Assembly: GCA_013696965.1 (NCBI GenBank)
Contig: JACCXN010000093.1
Coordinates: 57,760 to 121,759, forward strand
DNA from: Bacteroidota bacterium
GTDB lineage: Bacteria > Bacteroidota > Bacteroidia > JACCXN01
DNA length: 64,000 nucleotides
Direction of reading: 5' to 3'
Below are positions 25,699-35,090 of this stretch, one piece after another. Position numbers and translations under genes: made by a program. Below the pieces are notes generated by a model, which saw only the letters and a list, made by a program, of their open reading frames with translations, did not search any database and had not been told where the DNA came from. Position 1 is the first letter of the stretch, and the number at the start of each line of letters is the position of its first letter.

Positions 25699-26549
25699 TT
25701 AAAGAGTGGATAGAGAGTTATCAACCTAAAAATAAAACGCAAGCACAGCAGGCACTTCGGGAAATAATGCAGGAAATAGCCTTAGCAGGATTATACAGAG
25801 CTGGTTTTTTTGAAAAAGCAGCTTTTTATGGTGGCACAGCACTGAGAATATTTTATGGATTGCCAAGATATTCGGAAGATTTAGATTTTTCATTGTTAAA
25901 AAGCAATCCTGATTTTTCATTTGATAATTATGTAGATGCTATGTTAATGGAATTTGAAGCCCTTGGAATGAAAGTATCGATGAAGAGTAAAGAGAAGAGT
26001 GCTGCCAGCTCCATAGAATCGGCCTTTCTAAAGTCAGAAACCTTATGGAAAGAATTAATTCTTACCCAAATGCCTATTATCAAAGGGGAAGAGCAAATAA
26101 TCAGACTTAAAATAAAATTAGAAATAGACACACATCCACCATTGGGATTTAATACAGAAGAAAAATTATTGTTAAAACCATTCTCCTGTTATGTTAAATG
26201 TTTTACGCTTCCTGATTTATTTGCCGGAAAAATGCATGCTTTGCTCTATAGAAAATGGAAAAACCGGGTAAAAGGAAGAGATTGGTATGATTTGGAATGG
26301 TATATCAGGCATGCAATACCCTTGAATTCTTCCCATTTTATGATCAGAGCTGTTCAAAGTGGTGATTGGAAGGCTGCTGAACTCATAAGCAATGAAAAAG
26401 TAATACAATTATTATCCAATAAAATAAAGCAAGTTTCATTCAGCCAAATAAAGGAGGATATCATCCGGTTTATTCCTGACCCAAAAGTGCTGGATATTTG
26501 GTCGGAAAATTATTTTCTTGACTTAATAAAACATTTAAAGGTGGAATAA
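25695..26549 (+). CDS. abiEii: AbiEii-type nucleotidyltransferase toxin
   Basis: 284 residues. The nucleotidyltransferase motif AFYGGTALRIFYGLPRYSEDLDF (G-G-T/S ... S-E-D-L-D-F, about 44-65) is the AbiEii/AbiGii signature; KLEIDTHPP and LFAGKMHALLYRKWKNRVKGRDWYDL follow as in the family, with R-x-K-x-R-D-W-Y-D. In characterised members the toxin transfers nucleotides to cellular targets and halts growth, including on phage infection. All catalytic-looking residues are present, so the pair appears intact. Downstream is a 334-bp gap. Confidence 0.9.
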   Translation: MIKEWIESYQPKNKTQAQQALREIMQEIALAGLYRAGFFEKAAFYGGTALRIFYGLPRYSEDLDFSLLKSNPDFSFDNYVDAMLMEFEALGMKVSMKSKEKSAASSIESAFLKSETLWKELILTQMPIIKGEEQIIRLKIKLEIDTHPPLGFNTEEKLLLKPFSCYVKCFTLPDLFAGKMHALLYRKWKNRVKGRDWYDLEWYIRHAIPLNSSHFMIRAVQSGDWKAAELISNEKVIQLLSNKIKQVSFSQIKEDIIRFIPDPKVLDIWSENYFLDLIKHLKVE

Positions 26550-26883
26550 AACGATCTCATAAAAAGGGTGGCCTTGGTATTTATTTCAGTCCCATCTTAT
26601 AAAGGCTTGTAAATTAGCAACATTTTATAGCTTTTGAAAAAAAAGACCTTGTTAATCTTCCTATCTATAAAGGAAAAATGAATTTACCTGGAAAAATAGT
26701 ATCCAAGGGTAGAACTCTTCCTGAAAATAATAAGCGATTCAAAGCAGTTAATAGCTGGTTTTTAAAATATATATTTTAGTTTTGCGTCTGAATATGGTCA
26801 AGTATTAAGTAATATATTGTATCAGATTTAAATATATACTCGATTAGTGCCAATTTTACTGAATTCAATTAATAACCTATACT
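26550..26883. other. Intergenic stretch before the DUF4956/VTC/CotH locus
   Basis: No recognisable gene. It holds a short open frame (ATG 26678 to stop 26777-26779, 33 codons) with no known similarity, running into the -7 element at 26777. I see no repeat or tRNA here. Confidence 0.5.
26777..26784 (+). promoter_or_regulatory. -7 promoter element for the DUF4956/VTC/CotH operon
   Basis: TAGTTTTG fits TAnnTTTG, 99 bp before the GTG start at 26884. A weak TGG lies near the expected -33 position. This is the only promoter-like site directly ahead of the eight-gene block. Confidence 0.45.
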
Positions 26884-27573
26884 GTGGAAAACATAAATTT
26901 TAATTCTTTTATCAGTGATAATTTTGCAGGATTCTCCCCTAGGGACCTTCCCAATTTTATTTTCAGTTTTATTGTTAGCGCCTTGCTGGCTTTTATCCTG
27001 AGTAAAGTATATATCAAATACGGCAATGCCCTGTCAAACAGAAAGGCATTTGCAAGGAATTTTGTTGTTCTAGCCATTGCCACAATGTTTATTATATCTG
27101 TGGTAAAATCATCTCTTGCCTTATCTCTTGGTTTGGTTGGAGCCCTTTCTATAGTTAGATTCCGCTCTGCTATTAAGGAACCAGAGGAGTTAACTTACTT
27201 GTTTTTAACAATTGCAATTGGACTTGGTTGTGGAGCAGGTTTAACCCTGTTAACAACAATTGCATTTATTGGATTTGTGTTTTTTATCTGGTTAAACAGC
27301 CGAACTCAAAAAGCCCTTGAAAGTAAGAATCTTTACCTTACCCTTTCAGCAAGCCAACCTGATCTTTTTGATTTGAAACAAGTTGTAGAGGTTTTAAAAA
27401 AATATTGTACAGCCGTAAAGCTAAAGCGGACCGATGAAACCCAAAACGAAATGGAAGCCTCATTTATGGTTGAAGTGGAAGATTTTAATCAGTTGCAACT
27501 TGCCAAAGAAGGAATTAAGAGTTTGAACAAATCTATAGCAATTACTTTCATGGATAACAGCAGAGATTTTTAA
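26884..27573 (+). CDS. DUF4956 integral membrane protein
   Basis: 229 residues from a GTG start (no ATG precedes the conserved part). Hydrophobic segments at about 23-42, 58-78 and 95-135, with the conserved KSSLALSLGLVGALSIVRFRSAIKEPEELTYLFLTIAIGLG block of DUF4956. A soluble domain of about 80 residues follows. DUF4956 proteins are repeatedly found next to VTC-type polymerases and CotH kinases, as here (5-bp gap to the VTC gene). Function is unknown; coupling to polyphosphate or phosphorylated polymers at the membrane is inferred from context. Confidence 0.9.
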   Translation: MENINFNSFISDNFAGFSPRDLPNFIFSFIVSALLAFILSKVYIKYGNALSNRKAFARNFVVLAIATMFIISVVKSSLALSLGLVGALSIVRFRSAIKEPEELTYLFLTIAIGLGCGAGLTLLTTIAFIGFVFFIWLNSRTQKALESKNLYLTLSASQPDLFDLKQVVEVLKKYCTAVKLKRTDETQNEMEASFMVEVEDFNQLQLAKEGIKSLNKSIAITFMDNSRDF

Positions 27574-27578
27574 TTGTT

Positions 27579-28286
27579 TTGATAAACCCATTCCAAAATA
27601 GAACAAATTCTTTTGAAGAATTTCGCTATGAAAGGAAATTCCTTGTTTCCCAATTCCATAAAACTCAGGTAGAACAGCATTTGAAAATGCATCCATCAGG
27701 TTTTAAAAAATTATTTCAGGAAAGAATAGTAAATAACATTTATTTCGATACCCCAGGTTTAATGCATTATTACGATAATGTTGAGGGTGAAAAACACAGG
27801 CTGAAAGTTAGAATCAGGTGGTATGGTGATACTTTTGGCCCTATCTCAAAACCTGTTCTTGAATATAAAATTAAAAAAGGTCTTTTAGGGAAAAAGGCTT
27901 CGTTTAAATTAAATCCCTTTACCCTGGATAAAAATTTCAATAAAACGGTTATTGCAAAGGCCATTGAGAATACTCAAATTCCCAATGCCCTAAAAGATGA
28001 ATTATTGTCTTTGCAGCCTACACTTCTGAACAGGTATAACCGTAAATATTTTTTGTCTGACGATAAAAAAATAAGGGTAACTATCGACAGCAACCTTACT
28101 TTTTACCGAATAAGTTATTTTCACAATACTTTTTTAAATAAATCAAACGATCGTGAAACCCTTGTTTTAGAGATGAAATATGATCCTGAAATGGATAATT
28201 TAGCAAGAAATATATCAACTTTTTTCCCGTTTCCTTTAACTAAAAGTTCAAAATACTTGCAAGGTTTAGAACGAATTTCCCTTTAA
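27579..28286 (+). CDS. VTC-domain polyphosphate polymerase-like protein
   Basis: 235 residues from a TTG start. RYERKFLVS, FDTPGLMHYYDNVEGEKHRLKVRIRWYG, PVLEYKIKKGLLGKK, LLNRYNRKYFLS, RVTIDSNLTFYR and LVLEMKYDP reproduce the triphosphate-tunnel pattern of VTC4-like enzymes: alternating Glu/Lys/Arg residues on strands of a beta tunnel (E-R-K-F, K-x-R-x-R, E-x-K, R-x-T-I-D, E-x-K). In fungi this domain makes polyphosphate from ATP; bacterial members are inferred to do the same. It is sandwiched between DUF4956 and CotH genes. Confidence 0.9.
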   Translation: MINPFQNRTNSFEEFRYERKFLVSQFHKTQVEQHLKMHPSGFKKLFQERIVNNIYFDTPGLMHYYDNVEGEKHRLKVRIRWYGDTFGPISKPVLEYKIKKGLLGKKASFKLNPFTLDKNFNKTVIAKAIENTQIPNALKDELLSLQPTLLNRYNRKYFLSDDKKIRVTIDSNLTFYRISYFHNTFLNKSNDRETLVLEMKYDPEMDNLARNISTFFPFPLTKSSKYLQGLERISL

Positions 28287-28315
28287 AGTATAATTTTTAT
28301 GAATTTCAATAAAGT

Positions 28316-30058
28316 ATGAAACCTGTTTTACAGTCAGAAAAAAAACTCCCTGTTTCTGTTAAATCAGGCTTTATTTTGTCCTTTCTTGCATTAATTTTAA
28401 CAGCAATTATAGGTATTGAAATTGCAGGGGATAAAAAAAAAAACAACCTGCCATTTATTTATTCAAAAAGTGTTATTCCACCTGTTTTTTTAGATTCCGG
28501 TGGGTTTTATGACAAAGAATTTCACCTTGTATTAAAACCTGGTTCATCCAATTCAAAGGTATATTATACAACTGATGGAACTGTACCAGGTAGAAAAGCA
28601 CAAATTTATTCCTCTCCTATCCCTATTAAAATCAGTGCAGACAATGCCAATGGGATTTCAGAAATTCCAACTTCTCCTCGATGGAAACCTCCTTTGAATA
28701 AAGTTTTTAAAGGAACAATTGTTAGGGCAATTTCAGTTACCGAAAATGGAAGTGTAAGTAAGGAAGTAGTAAATACTTATTTTGTGCATTCAAAGGGAAG
28801 AGATAGATATTCCTTGCCAGTTGTATCTCTGGTAATTGATCAGGATGATTTTTTTGGATATAATAAAGGAATTTACGTTATGGGTAAAGGTTATGAGGAC
28901 AAGGACAATTATGCAAAAAAAAATATAAAATTAAATGCAAACTGGTGGGATTACCCCGCCAACTATAAACGAAAGGGTGAAAATTGGGAGCGTCCTATCC
29001 ATATTACATTCTTCGAAAGGGAGAGCAATAAAGGATTTTCATCAAATTCAGGTGTAAGAATAAATGGAAGTGCTACCAGGGCTTACAGTCAAAAATCTTT
29101 AAGGATTTATTTTAATGAAAAATATGGACAGGAATCATTAAACTATAAACTGTTTCCTGAAAACCCAATTGAAGATTTTAACCAGCTTATATTGCGAAAT
29201 TCAGGAAATGATTGGGATAGAACAATGTTTCGTGATGCTCTAATGCATTCACTTTTAAAAAACACCAATCTGGATCTTCAGGATTACCTGCCTTCAATTG
29301 TTTTTTTGAATGGAGAATTTTGGGGCATCCATAATATCAGAGAGCGTTTTAGCAAGGATTATTTTTGTAATAAGTATAATTTTGCCAAGGAATTCGTACA
29401 AATAATTGATCTGAAAGATGGAGTACAAATCAGGGAATCGGGATTTGGTGAATTAATAAGCTTTGTTAAGAATAATGATTTATCAGTAAAAGAGAATTAT
29501 GAGCATTTAAATACATTAATGGATTTAGAAAATTTTACGGATTATCTTATTGCCAATATTTATTTTGCTAATACAGATTGGCCTAATAACAATGCAAGAT
29601 GTTGGAAAAAATTAACCTTAACACCTCAACCAGATGCGCCTTTGGGTCAGGATGGAAGATGGAGATGGATATTTTTTGATACCGATTATGGTTTTGGATT
29701 TACTGGGAATCCCAATGCATACACTGTGAATATGTTGAATAAACTTTCTCCTGATAACAACCTGGGATTGATGTTTAATGCTTTAATAAAAAATCAAGGA
29801 TTTAAGGAAAAATTTATTAATCGATTCAATTATCATTTAGAAAATACTTTTATTCCTGATAAGGTTTTAGAAAAAATAAATCAGATGGAAGCAGTTTTGA
29901 AACCTGAGATGCAAGAACATATTCAAAGGTGGAGAAAACCAACATCGATGAAACAGTGGATACAAAATGTTCAGGTATTGAAAGAGTTTGCAATTAACCG
30001 ACCCAATTTCCAAAAAGAGCAGCTTGAGGATTTTTTAAAAGAGAATAACAAAAAGTAA
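28316..30058 (+). CDS. CotH kinase family protein with chitobiase-type C-terminal-like beta domain at the N-terminus
   Basis: 580 residues. One N-terminal membrane segment (about 15-37), then a CHB_HEX_C-type domain (KVYYTTDGTVPGRKAQIYSSP, about 80-105), then the CotH kinase fold: SLPVVSLVIDQDDFFG, SGVRINGSATRAYSQKSLRIYF, LILRNSGNDWDRTMFRDALMHSL, EFWGIHNIRERFSKDYF and RWRWIFFDTDYGFGF. CotH proteins are atypical secreted protein kinases (known from spore-coat CotB phosphorylation). The D-x-D-Y-G motif near the C-terminus and the R-N-S-G-N-D-W-D motif match the family's active-site blocks. It is probably anchored in the inner membrane facing the periplasm. Confidence 0.9.
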   Translation: MKPVLQSEKKLPVSVKSGFILSFLALILTAIIGIEIAGDKKKNNLPFIYSKSVIPPVFLDSGGFYDKEFHLVLKPGSSNSKVYYTTDGTVPGRKAQIYSSPIPIKISADNANGISEIPTSPRWKPPLNKVFKGTIVRAISVTENGSVSKEVVNTYFVHSKGRDRYSLPVVSLVIDQDDFFGYNKGIYVMGKGYEDKDNYAKKNIKLNANWWDYPANYKRKGENWERPIHITFFERESNKGFSSNSGVRINGSATRAYSQKSLRIYFNEKYGQESLNYKLFPENPIEDFNQLILRNSGNDWDRTMFRDALMHSLLKNTNLDLQDYLPSIVFLNGEFWGIHNIRERFSKDYFCNKYNFAKEFVQIIDLKDGVQIRESGFGELISFVKNNDLSVKENYEHLNTLMDLENFTDYLIANIYFANTDWPNNNARCWKKLTLTPQPDAPLGQDGRWRWIFFDTDYGFGFTGNPNAYTVNMLNKLSPDNNLGLMFNALIKNQGFKEKFINRFNYHLENTFIPDKVLEKINQMEAVLKPEMQEHIQRWRKPTSMKQWIQNVQVLKEFAINRPNFQKEQLEDFLKENNKK

Positions 30059-30085
30059 AAAAGCAACAAGTAATAAAAGAAAACA

Positions 30086-31441
30086 GTGATTCTGGCCCTA
30101 AAAGACAATTTCCAGTTTATTATCATTCTGCTATCTTGGCTGATAGTTGGAATATATGGAGGGCCTGTTGCCTATGTGTATATTCCACTTACAGTTTTGC
30201 TATTAAAAATGAAGGGACTGTACGAAGAAATGTTCCTTGGTTTTTGGTTTTTGCTTATTTTGTCTGATAGTCTTGAACCTTCAATGAAGTTTGCCCAAAA
30301 CACAAAAAATATTTATATTGTTTTACTAGCAGGGTTGTTTTTCTTAAATCAAAAAGATTTTAGGCCTATAAACCACTTATTTCAAAAGTTTTCACCCTTT
30401 TTTTTAATTGCTGTTATTGCCCTGGCATATAGTGAAACCTTCCTTATTAGTTTGCAAAAAACTATTTCCTACTTTTTAATTTTCATGATTGCTCCCAATT
30501 ATATGATTAAAATATACCACGATAATGGAAATAGTTTTTTAAAGAAGTTAGTTTATTTTATCACTGCTATTTTAATTGTTGGTCTTATTCTTAAAGTTTT
30601 AATGCCTGAAATTGCTGCTTCACATGGCGGAAGGTTCAGAGGAATTTTTGGAAACCCCAATGGACTGGCTATTTTTTGTATTTTAAGTTTCCTGCTAACC
30701 TATTTAATTAATCATTTCCGCCCACTTTTATTTTCCAGGAATGAGAAAATTTTTATTTTTTCAGTTGTATTATTGTCACTAATATTAACAGGTTCGCGCA
30801 GTGCAGCAGTTGCTTTGGCTATTTTCCTGGGATTTGCAAGATTTTTTAAAATATCACCCTTTTTTGGTTTTATGGTTTTGATTATTGCCATTGTCCTTTA
30901 TGAATTAATAGGAGCCAATTATGTGGCTATTATACGTTACCTGGGATTAGAATCTTTTTTTAGACTTGAAACTCTGGAAAAAGGTGGAGGAAGATATATT
31001 GCCTGGGCCTTTGCCTGGGAACAAATTCAACACAATTTTTTCCTTGGTAAAGGAATTGCTTTTGATGAATATTTTATGCGTAAAAATTATAATTTACTAA
31101 GTAGGTTGGGCCATGAAGGCGGAGTACACAACAGTTACCTAATCCTTTGGCTTAACACAGGGATCATTGGATTGATGTTATTTTTACGTTCTTTTTTTCT
31201 ATCCTTTTCTCGAGCAAATAAAACTACGAAGCTTGCCTATCCAATAATGTTTGCCATTATGTTCACCATTAATTTTGAACCCTGGATAGTATCTTCTTTA
31301 AATCCTTTTACCATTATTTTTTTAATGATTATTACACTTATGTCTGATAAGGTTTTCCATGAAAAAGAGCAGGAAAATGTAGAAAAATTGGTAGAGAATG
31401 AGTTGTTGGAAGATAAAGAGATTTTGCTAGTGGATAAATAA
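30086..31441 (+). CDS. O-antigen ligase/Wzy-like polytopic membrane protein
   Basis: 451 residues from GTG at 30086, with about twelve hydrophobic segments. GGRFRGIFGNPNGLAIFCILSF and LILTGSRSAAVALAIFLGF, then the large periplasmic loop with GGGRYIAWAFAWEQIQHNFFLGKGI and GHEGGVHNSYLILWLNTGIIGL, are hallmarks of the Wzy_C/O-antigen ligase family. It either polymerises a lipid-linked glycan or ligates it to an acceptor. Its position between two CotH genes rather than in the glycan locus suggests that it serves a different polymer. Acceptor unknown. Confidence 0.87.
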   Translation: MILALKDNFQFIIILLSWLIVGIYGGPVAYVYIPLTVLLLKMKGLYEEMFLGFWFLLILSDSLEPSMKFAQNTKNIYIVLLAGLFFLNQKDFRPINHLFQKFSPFFLIAVIALAYSETFLISLQKTISYFLIFMIAPNYMIKIYHDNGNSFLKKLVYFITAILIVGLILKVLMPEIAASHGGRFRGIFGNPNGLAIFCILSFLLTYLINHFRPLLFSRNEKIFIFSVVLLSLILTGSRSAAVALAIFLGFARFFKISPFFGFMVLIIAIVLYELIGANYVAIIRYLGLESFFRLETLEKGGGRYIAWAFAWEQIQHNFFLGKGIAFDEYFMRKNYNLLSRLGHEGGVHNSYLILWLNTGIIGLMLFLRSFFLSFSRANKTTKLAYPIMFAIMFTINFEPWIVSSLNPFTIIFLMIITLMSDKVFHEKEQENVEKLVENELLEDKEILLVDK

Positions 31442-31471
31442 GATAATTTTTAAAATAATAAATTACAAACC

Positions 31472-32401
31472 CTGAAAAGAACAATTCAAATATCGTTTCT
31501 TCTTATTTTTATTCTACTTACGGCAGAACTTGTAGCCCGTTTTTGGCTTGGATTAGGTGAGCTGCCTGTATATATTGAGGATAAGGATTTTGAATACATT
31601 TATGCTCCCAATCAAAGTGTAAAGCGATTTGGAAATTCTATTAGTACCAATGAGTTTTCCATGCGTAGCAAACCATTATCTCAAAAGGATGAAATAAGAA
31701 TACTGAAAATCGGAGATTCAATAATTAATGGAGGTTCCCAAACAGATCAGGACAGTTTAGCCTCAAGTATTCTTGAAGAACAATTATCAAAAAAGTTTAA
31801 AAAGAACATAAGAGTTCTCAACGTAGGCGCAAATAGTTGGGGACCAGATAATGCATTTGAGTACATTAAGAAAAATGGGCATTTTAATTCATCCTTAATA
31901 GTTCTTGTTTTTAGCAGTCATGATTATTACGACCATATGCATTTTCAAAAAGTGGTGGGAGTGCATCCTGCCTGGCCTTCTAAGAAACCTTTTATGGCAA
32001 TTACAGATGGCTTTTTTAAATATTTTATTCCTTGGTTCAATAACAAAATAAGTAGGAATTACAATGCTTACAGTTATTTGTCTTCACACAATAACATCGA
32101 ATACATGAACAAGGGATGGAAAGCATTGTTTAATTATGTAAATGACAATCAAATTGAAATGCTTGTTTACCTTCATCCAAGCAAACAAGAAATTATCAAT
32201 GGTAAATATGAAGATAGCGGATTAAAGCTTCTGGAAGTTTTCAGCCAAAACAAAATTAAATTCCTTTCTGGTATTGAATACAATGCAGATTCTTCCCTTT
32301 ACCGTGATTTTATTCATCTTAATAATAAAGGTCAAAAAGCACTTGCTAATGTGCTTTTTACTCCGTTACAGGCTCATGTTAAAGCCAATTTAAAGGATTG
32401 A
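31472..32401 (+). CDS. Membrane-anchored SGNH/GDSL hydrolase-like protein (non-ATG start)
   Basis: The first ATG (31661) falls inside the protein. The same frame is open upstream to a stop near 31452. From a CTG at 31472 it encodes LKRTIQISF and a hydrophobic helix (about 5-25), then RFWLGLGELP and an EYIYAPNQSVKRFGNSIS segment typical of SGNH-type envelope proteins, giving about 309 residues. The catalytic-looking blocks are LKIGDSIINGG (Ser), VGANSWGPDNA and DFIHLNNKGQ (Asp/His). It may act as an acyl esterase or acetyltransferase on a surface polymer. CTG or the nearby ATT would be an unusual start; the exact codon is uncertain but the N-terminal extension is well supported. Confidence 0.75.
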   Translation: MKRTIQISFLLIFILLTAELVARFWLGLGELPVYIEDKDFEYIYAPNQSVKRFGNSISTNEFSMRSKPLSQKDEIRILKIGDSIINGGSQTDQDSLASSILEEQLSKKFKKNIRVLNVGANSWGPDNAFEYIKKNGHFNSSLIVLVFSSHDYYDHMHFQKVVGVHPAWPSKKPFMAITDGFFKYFIPWFNNKISRNYNAYSYLSSHNNIEYMNKGWKALFNYVNDNQIEMLVYLHPSKQEIINGKYEDSGLKLLEVFSQNKIKFLSGIEYNADSSLYRDFIHLNNKGQKALANVLFTPLQAHVKANLKD

Positions 32402-32416
32402 AGTAAAGAATAATAC

Positions 32417-32424
32417 TACTTTTG
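32417..32424 (+). promoter_or_regulatory. Possible internal -7 promoter element
   Basis: TACTTTTG fits TAnnTTTG, with a TTG at 32398-32400 (spacing 16) as a possible -33 box. It lies in the only gap of 100 bp in the locus, so the last three genes may have their own promoter. Confidence 0.4.
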
Positions 32425-32501
32425 AGGACAAATTTGTTAAAACAAGTTTAAAAATAAAAACAAAGAATAATTCTTAGCGTTATATAACGAGTTTTTAAAA
32501 G

Positions 32502-35090
32502 ATGCAGATTAAGAAAAATAATAAAGAACAAAGGAGTAGTTTATTTAATATTAAACCTTTTCTCATCTGGGCTTCTTTAGCTGTTTTTATAATTTTAACC
32601 GCTTACTGTATAATTTTTGCATCTAAATTTATCAAAACAAAAGGCTATACCGGGTTGTATGATTTTATTTCCACAGCATCTTCAAATTATTTATTCAGCC
32701 TTGATGCAAAAATTGAAAAAGTAGAAATACAATTTGAACCTTCTGATTTTAATACTATCAAAGAGAAAAGGCAATTAGCATTGAACAGAAATTTAATAAT
32801 AAATGAACCAGATAGTTATGTTCCTGCCATTATCCTTCATAAGGGTAAAAAAATAAGGATTAAAATCAGGCTCAAAGGCCACATGACAGACCATGTTGAT
32901 GGTGAAAAATGGTCATACAGGGTAAAAGTTAAAGATAACGATCATTTTATGGGAATGAGAACATTCTCTTTGCAACATCCAGGCACACGGCAATATGTCT
33001 ATGAATGGGTATATCATAAAATGTTAAAGGCAGAACATTTAATTGCTTTAAGGTATAAATTCATAAATATAGTTCTAAATGGAAAAGATTTAGGGATATA
33101 TGCTGTTGAAGAGCATTTTGATGATGAACTTATTGCGGATAATAATAATTTAATAGGACCTGTTTTTAGATTTAATCCCAATTTATATTGGGTAGATCGA
33201 TACAATGAGATTTTAAAAGACAAGGTAATAGCTGAATTCAGTTCCTTTTCATCTTCCAATTTTGAAATTTACAGAGAAAAAAAGACCCTTTCAGACCCCG
33301 TTCAATTTCAATATTTTTTAAAAGGAATGGCATTGATTGAAGCATTCAGAAGGGGTGAACTTCCTGCAGATAGTGTGTTTGATATAAAAAAACAAGCTAA
33401 GTTCTATGCTGTAATGGATTTAATGGGGGGACATTTTAGTATGGATTGGAGCGATGTGAAATTCTATTATAACCCCATTACATCAAGGTTGGAACCTGTA
33501 GGATATGAAAGCTGCAGCCTTTACCCTACAAAAAAAATAGCAGGCAGTGCCAGGTATAAACCACTTGAAAAAGGTGCCTTTATTAATGATTTCCATAATA
33601 ACCTGTTTAGTAATCCTGCCTTCTTTAAAGAATATATTAAGCAGCTAGAAATCGTAGCAGAAAAAGAGTATTTAGATAATTTTTTCGCCAGTATTGATAA
33701 GGATTTGAATCAAAATCTAAAAATAATATACAGTGAGTTTGCTTATAAAAAGTTTGATAAGGAGCTTTATTACAAAAATCAAAAAAGCATTAAACGAATT
33801 CTAGATACACCTAAAGGATTCCATGCTTTTTTTGATGGCAAAGCAAACGATTCTCTTTTAATCCAATTAGGTGTTATAGAATCATTGCCTATTGAAATTT
33901 TGGGGATTATGTTAAATGATTCGGTTATTTCAAAACCTTTAAATGAACTTATACTTTCTGCTAAATTACCTGAGGAGTACGTAAATTACAAAGGATTTTC
34001 CTTTGTTTTGCCACAAGACTTAATATGGAAAAATAAATTTGCAAAAAAACTTAGTGTAAAATACCGAATTCTTGGTGCAAGTACTGAAAAATCTGCTGAA
34101 GTTTTTCCATACCCCTATAAAGATAAAAATTGGCTGAAGGAGGATTTGCTTAATCAGGTCTCTAATATGGAAGAATTTACTTTTTTAACAGTAAATAAGG
34201 AGCAAAAAGTGGTTTTTATAAGACCTGGAAAATGGCAGATAAATAAAAACATGATTATTCCCCAAGATTATATAGTTAAAGCCTCTGAAAATACTGTTAT
34301 TGATTTAATCAACAATGCTAGAATTGTTTCATATTCTGCTCTTGATTTTTCTGGAAATGAAAAAGAACCAATTGTAATATTTTCTTCTGATTTAACAGGT
34401 CAGGGAATTGTCGTATTAAATGCTTCACTAACATCAAATTTAAAACATGTTCATTTTAAGGAACTTAATAGCTCAAAAGACAATGAATTAAAACTCTCCG
34501 GTGCTGTTACTTTTTATGAATCTGAAGTTAATATTACAAATTGTTATTTTACAAGTGGCAATAATGAGGATATTCTCACTATTATTCGTTCTTCTTTTAG
34601 AGTTAATAAATGCCTTTTTGAGAATTTAGTTAATGATGCCTTGGATATAAAATTTAGTAATGGTAGTGTATCCAGCAGTTCCTTTGTTAATTGCATTGAA
34701 GATGCTATTGATATCACCGCAAGTAATGTGCTGTTAAAGAATATTACTATTAACAAAGCGGGAAATAAAGGACTCAATGCAAAGGCACATTCAGAAGTTA
34801 AAGGAGAAAACATTAAAATATTTAATTCCAACATTGCGGTTTCTGCCGAAGATTTTGCAAATATTATTCTTGATAATGTGACCATAAAAGATAGTAAAAT
34901 TGCTTTTGTATCTTTTCAGAATAAGCCAGAGTTTGGTCCCGCATTTATTACTGCAACAAATGTAGTTCTAGAGAACAACGTAAAGAAAAGCCTTGTTGAA
35001 TCAAAATCAAAAATTAGCATAAATGGCGTTTCTTTATCTGAGACAATAAAGAATGTTGAAGCATTACTTAAACAGGATATAAATGAATAA
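32502..35090 (+). CDS. CotH kinase family protein fused to a C-terminal parallel beta-helix domain
   Basis: 862 residues. An N-terminal membrane anchor (about 23-45), then a CotH-like domain (about 60-430): KIRIKIRLKGHMTDH, RTFSLQHPGTRQYVYEWVYHKML, KDLGIYAVEEHFDDELI and FYAVMDLMGGHFSMDWSDVKFYYNP, the last with an N/D-x-K-F-Y-Y-N-P block. Residues about 610-850 show short strands of the right-handed beta-helix type (SEVNITNCYF, SFRVNKCLFENLVNDALDI, SVSSSSFVNCIEDAIDI, NVLLKNITINKAG). Beta-helices usually bind or cut polysaccharides, so kinase plus glycan binding in one periplasmic protein is suggested. It overlaps the next gene by 8 bp. Confidence 0.85.
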   Translation: MQIKKNNKEQRSSLFNIKPFLIWASLAVFIILTAYCIIFASKFIKTKGYTGLYDFISTASSNYLFSLDAKIEKVEIQFEPSDFNTIKEKRQLALNRNLIINEPDSYVPAIILHKGKKIRIKIRLKGHMTDHVDGEKWSYRVKVKDNDHFMGMRTFSLQHPGTRQYVYEWVYHKMLKAEHLIALRYKFINIVLNGKDLGIYAVEEHFDDELIADNNNLIGPVFRFNPNLYWVDRYNEILKDKVIAEFSSFSSSNFEIYREKKTLSDPVQFQYFLKGMALIEAFRRGELPADSVFDIKKQAKFYAVMDLMGGHFSMDWSDVKFYYNPITSRLEPVGYESCSLYPTKKIAGSARYKPLEKGAFINDFHNNLFSNPAFFKEYIKQLEIVAEKEYLDNFFASIDKDLNQNLKIIYSEFAYKKFDKELYYKNQKSIKRILDTPKGFHAFFDGKANDSLLIQLGVIESLPIEILGIMLNDSVISKPLNELILSAKLPEEYVNYKGFSFVLPQDLIWKNKFAKKLSVKYRILGASTEKSAEVFPYPYKDKNWLKEDLLNQVSNMEEFTFLTVNKEQKVVFIRPGKWQINKNMIIPQDYIVKASENTVIDLINNARIVSYSALDFSGNEKEPIVIFSSDLTGQGIVVLNASLTSNLKHVHFKELNSSKDNELKLSGAVTFYESEVNITNCYFTSGNNEDILTIIRSSFRVNKCLFENLVNDALDIKFSNGSVSSSSFVNCIEDAIDITASNVLLKNITINKAGNKGLNAKAHSEVKGENIKIFNSNIAVSAEDFANIILDNVTIKDSKIAFVSFQNKPEFGPAFITATNVVLENNVKKSLVESKSKISINGVSLSETIKNVEALLKQDINE

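Noticed and set aside
26678..26779. Short open frame of 33 codons before the DUF4956 gene
   Set aside because: No similarity or signal peptide recognised and its end overlaps the -7 element; could be chance or a decayed fragment.
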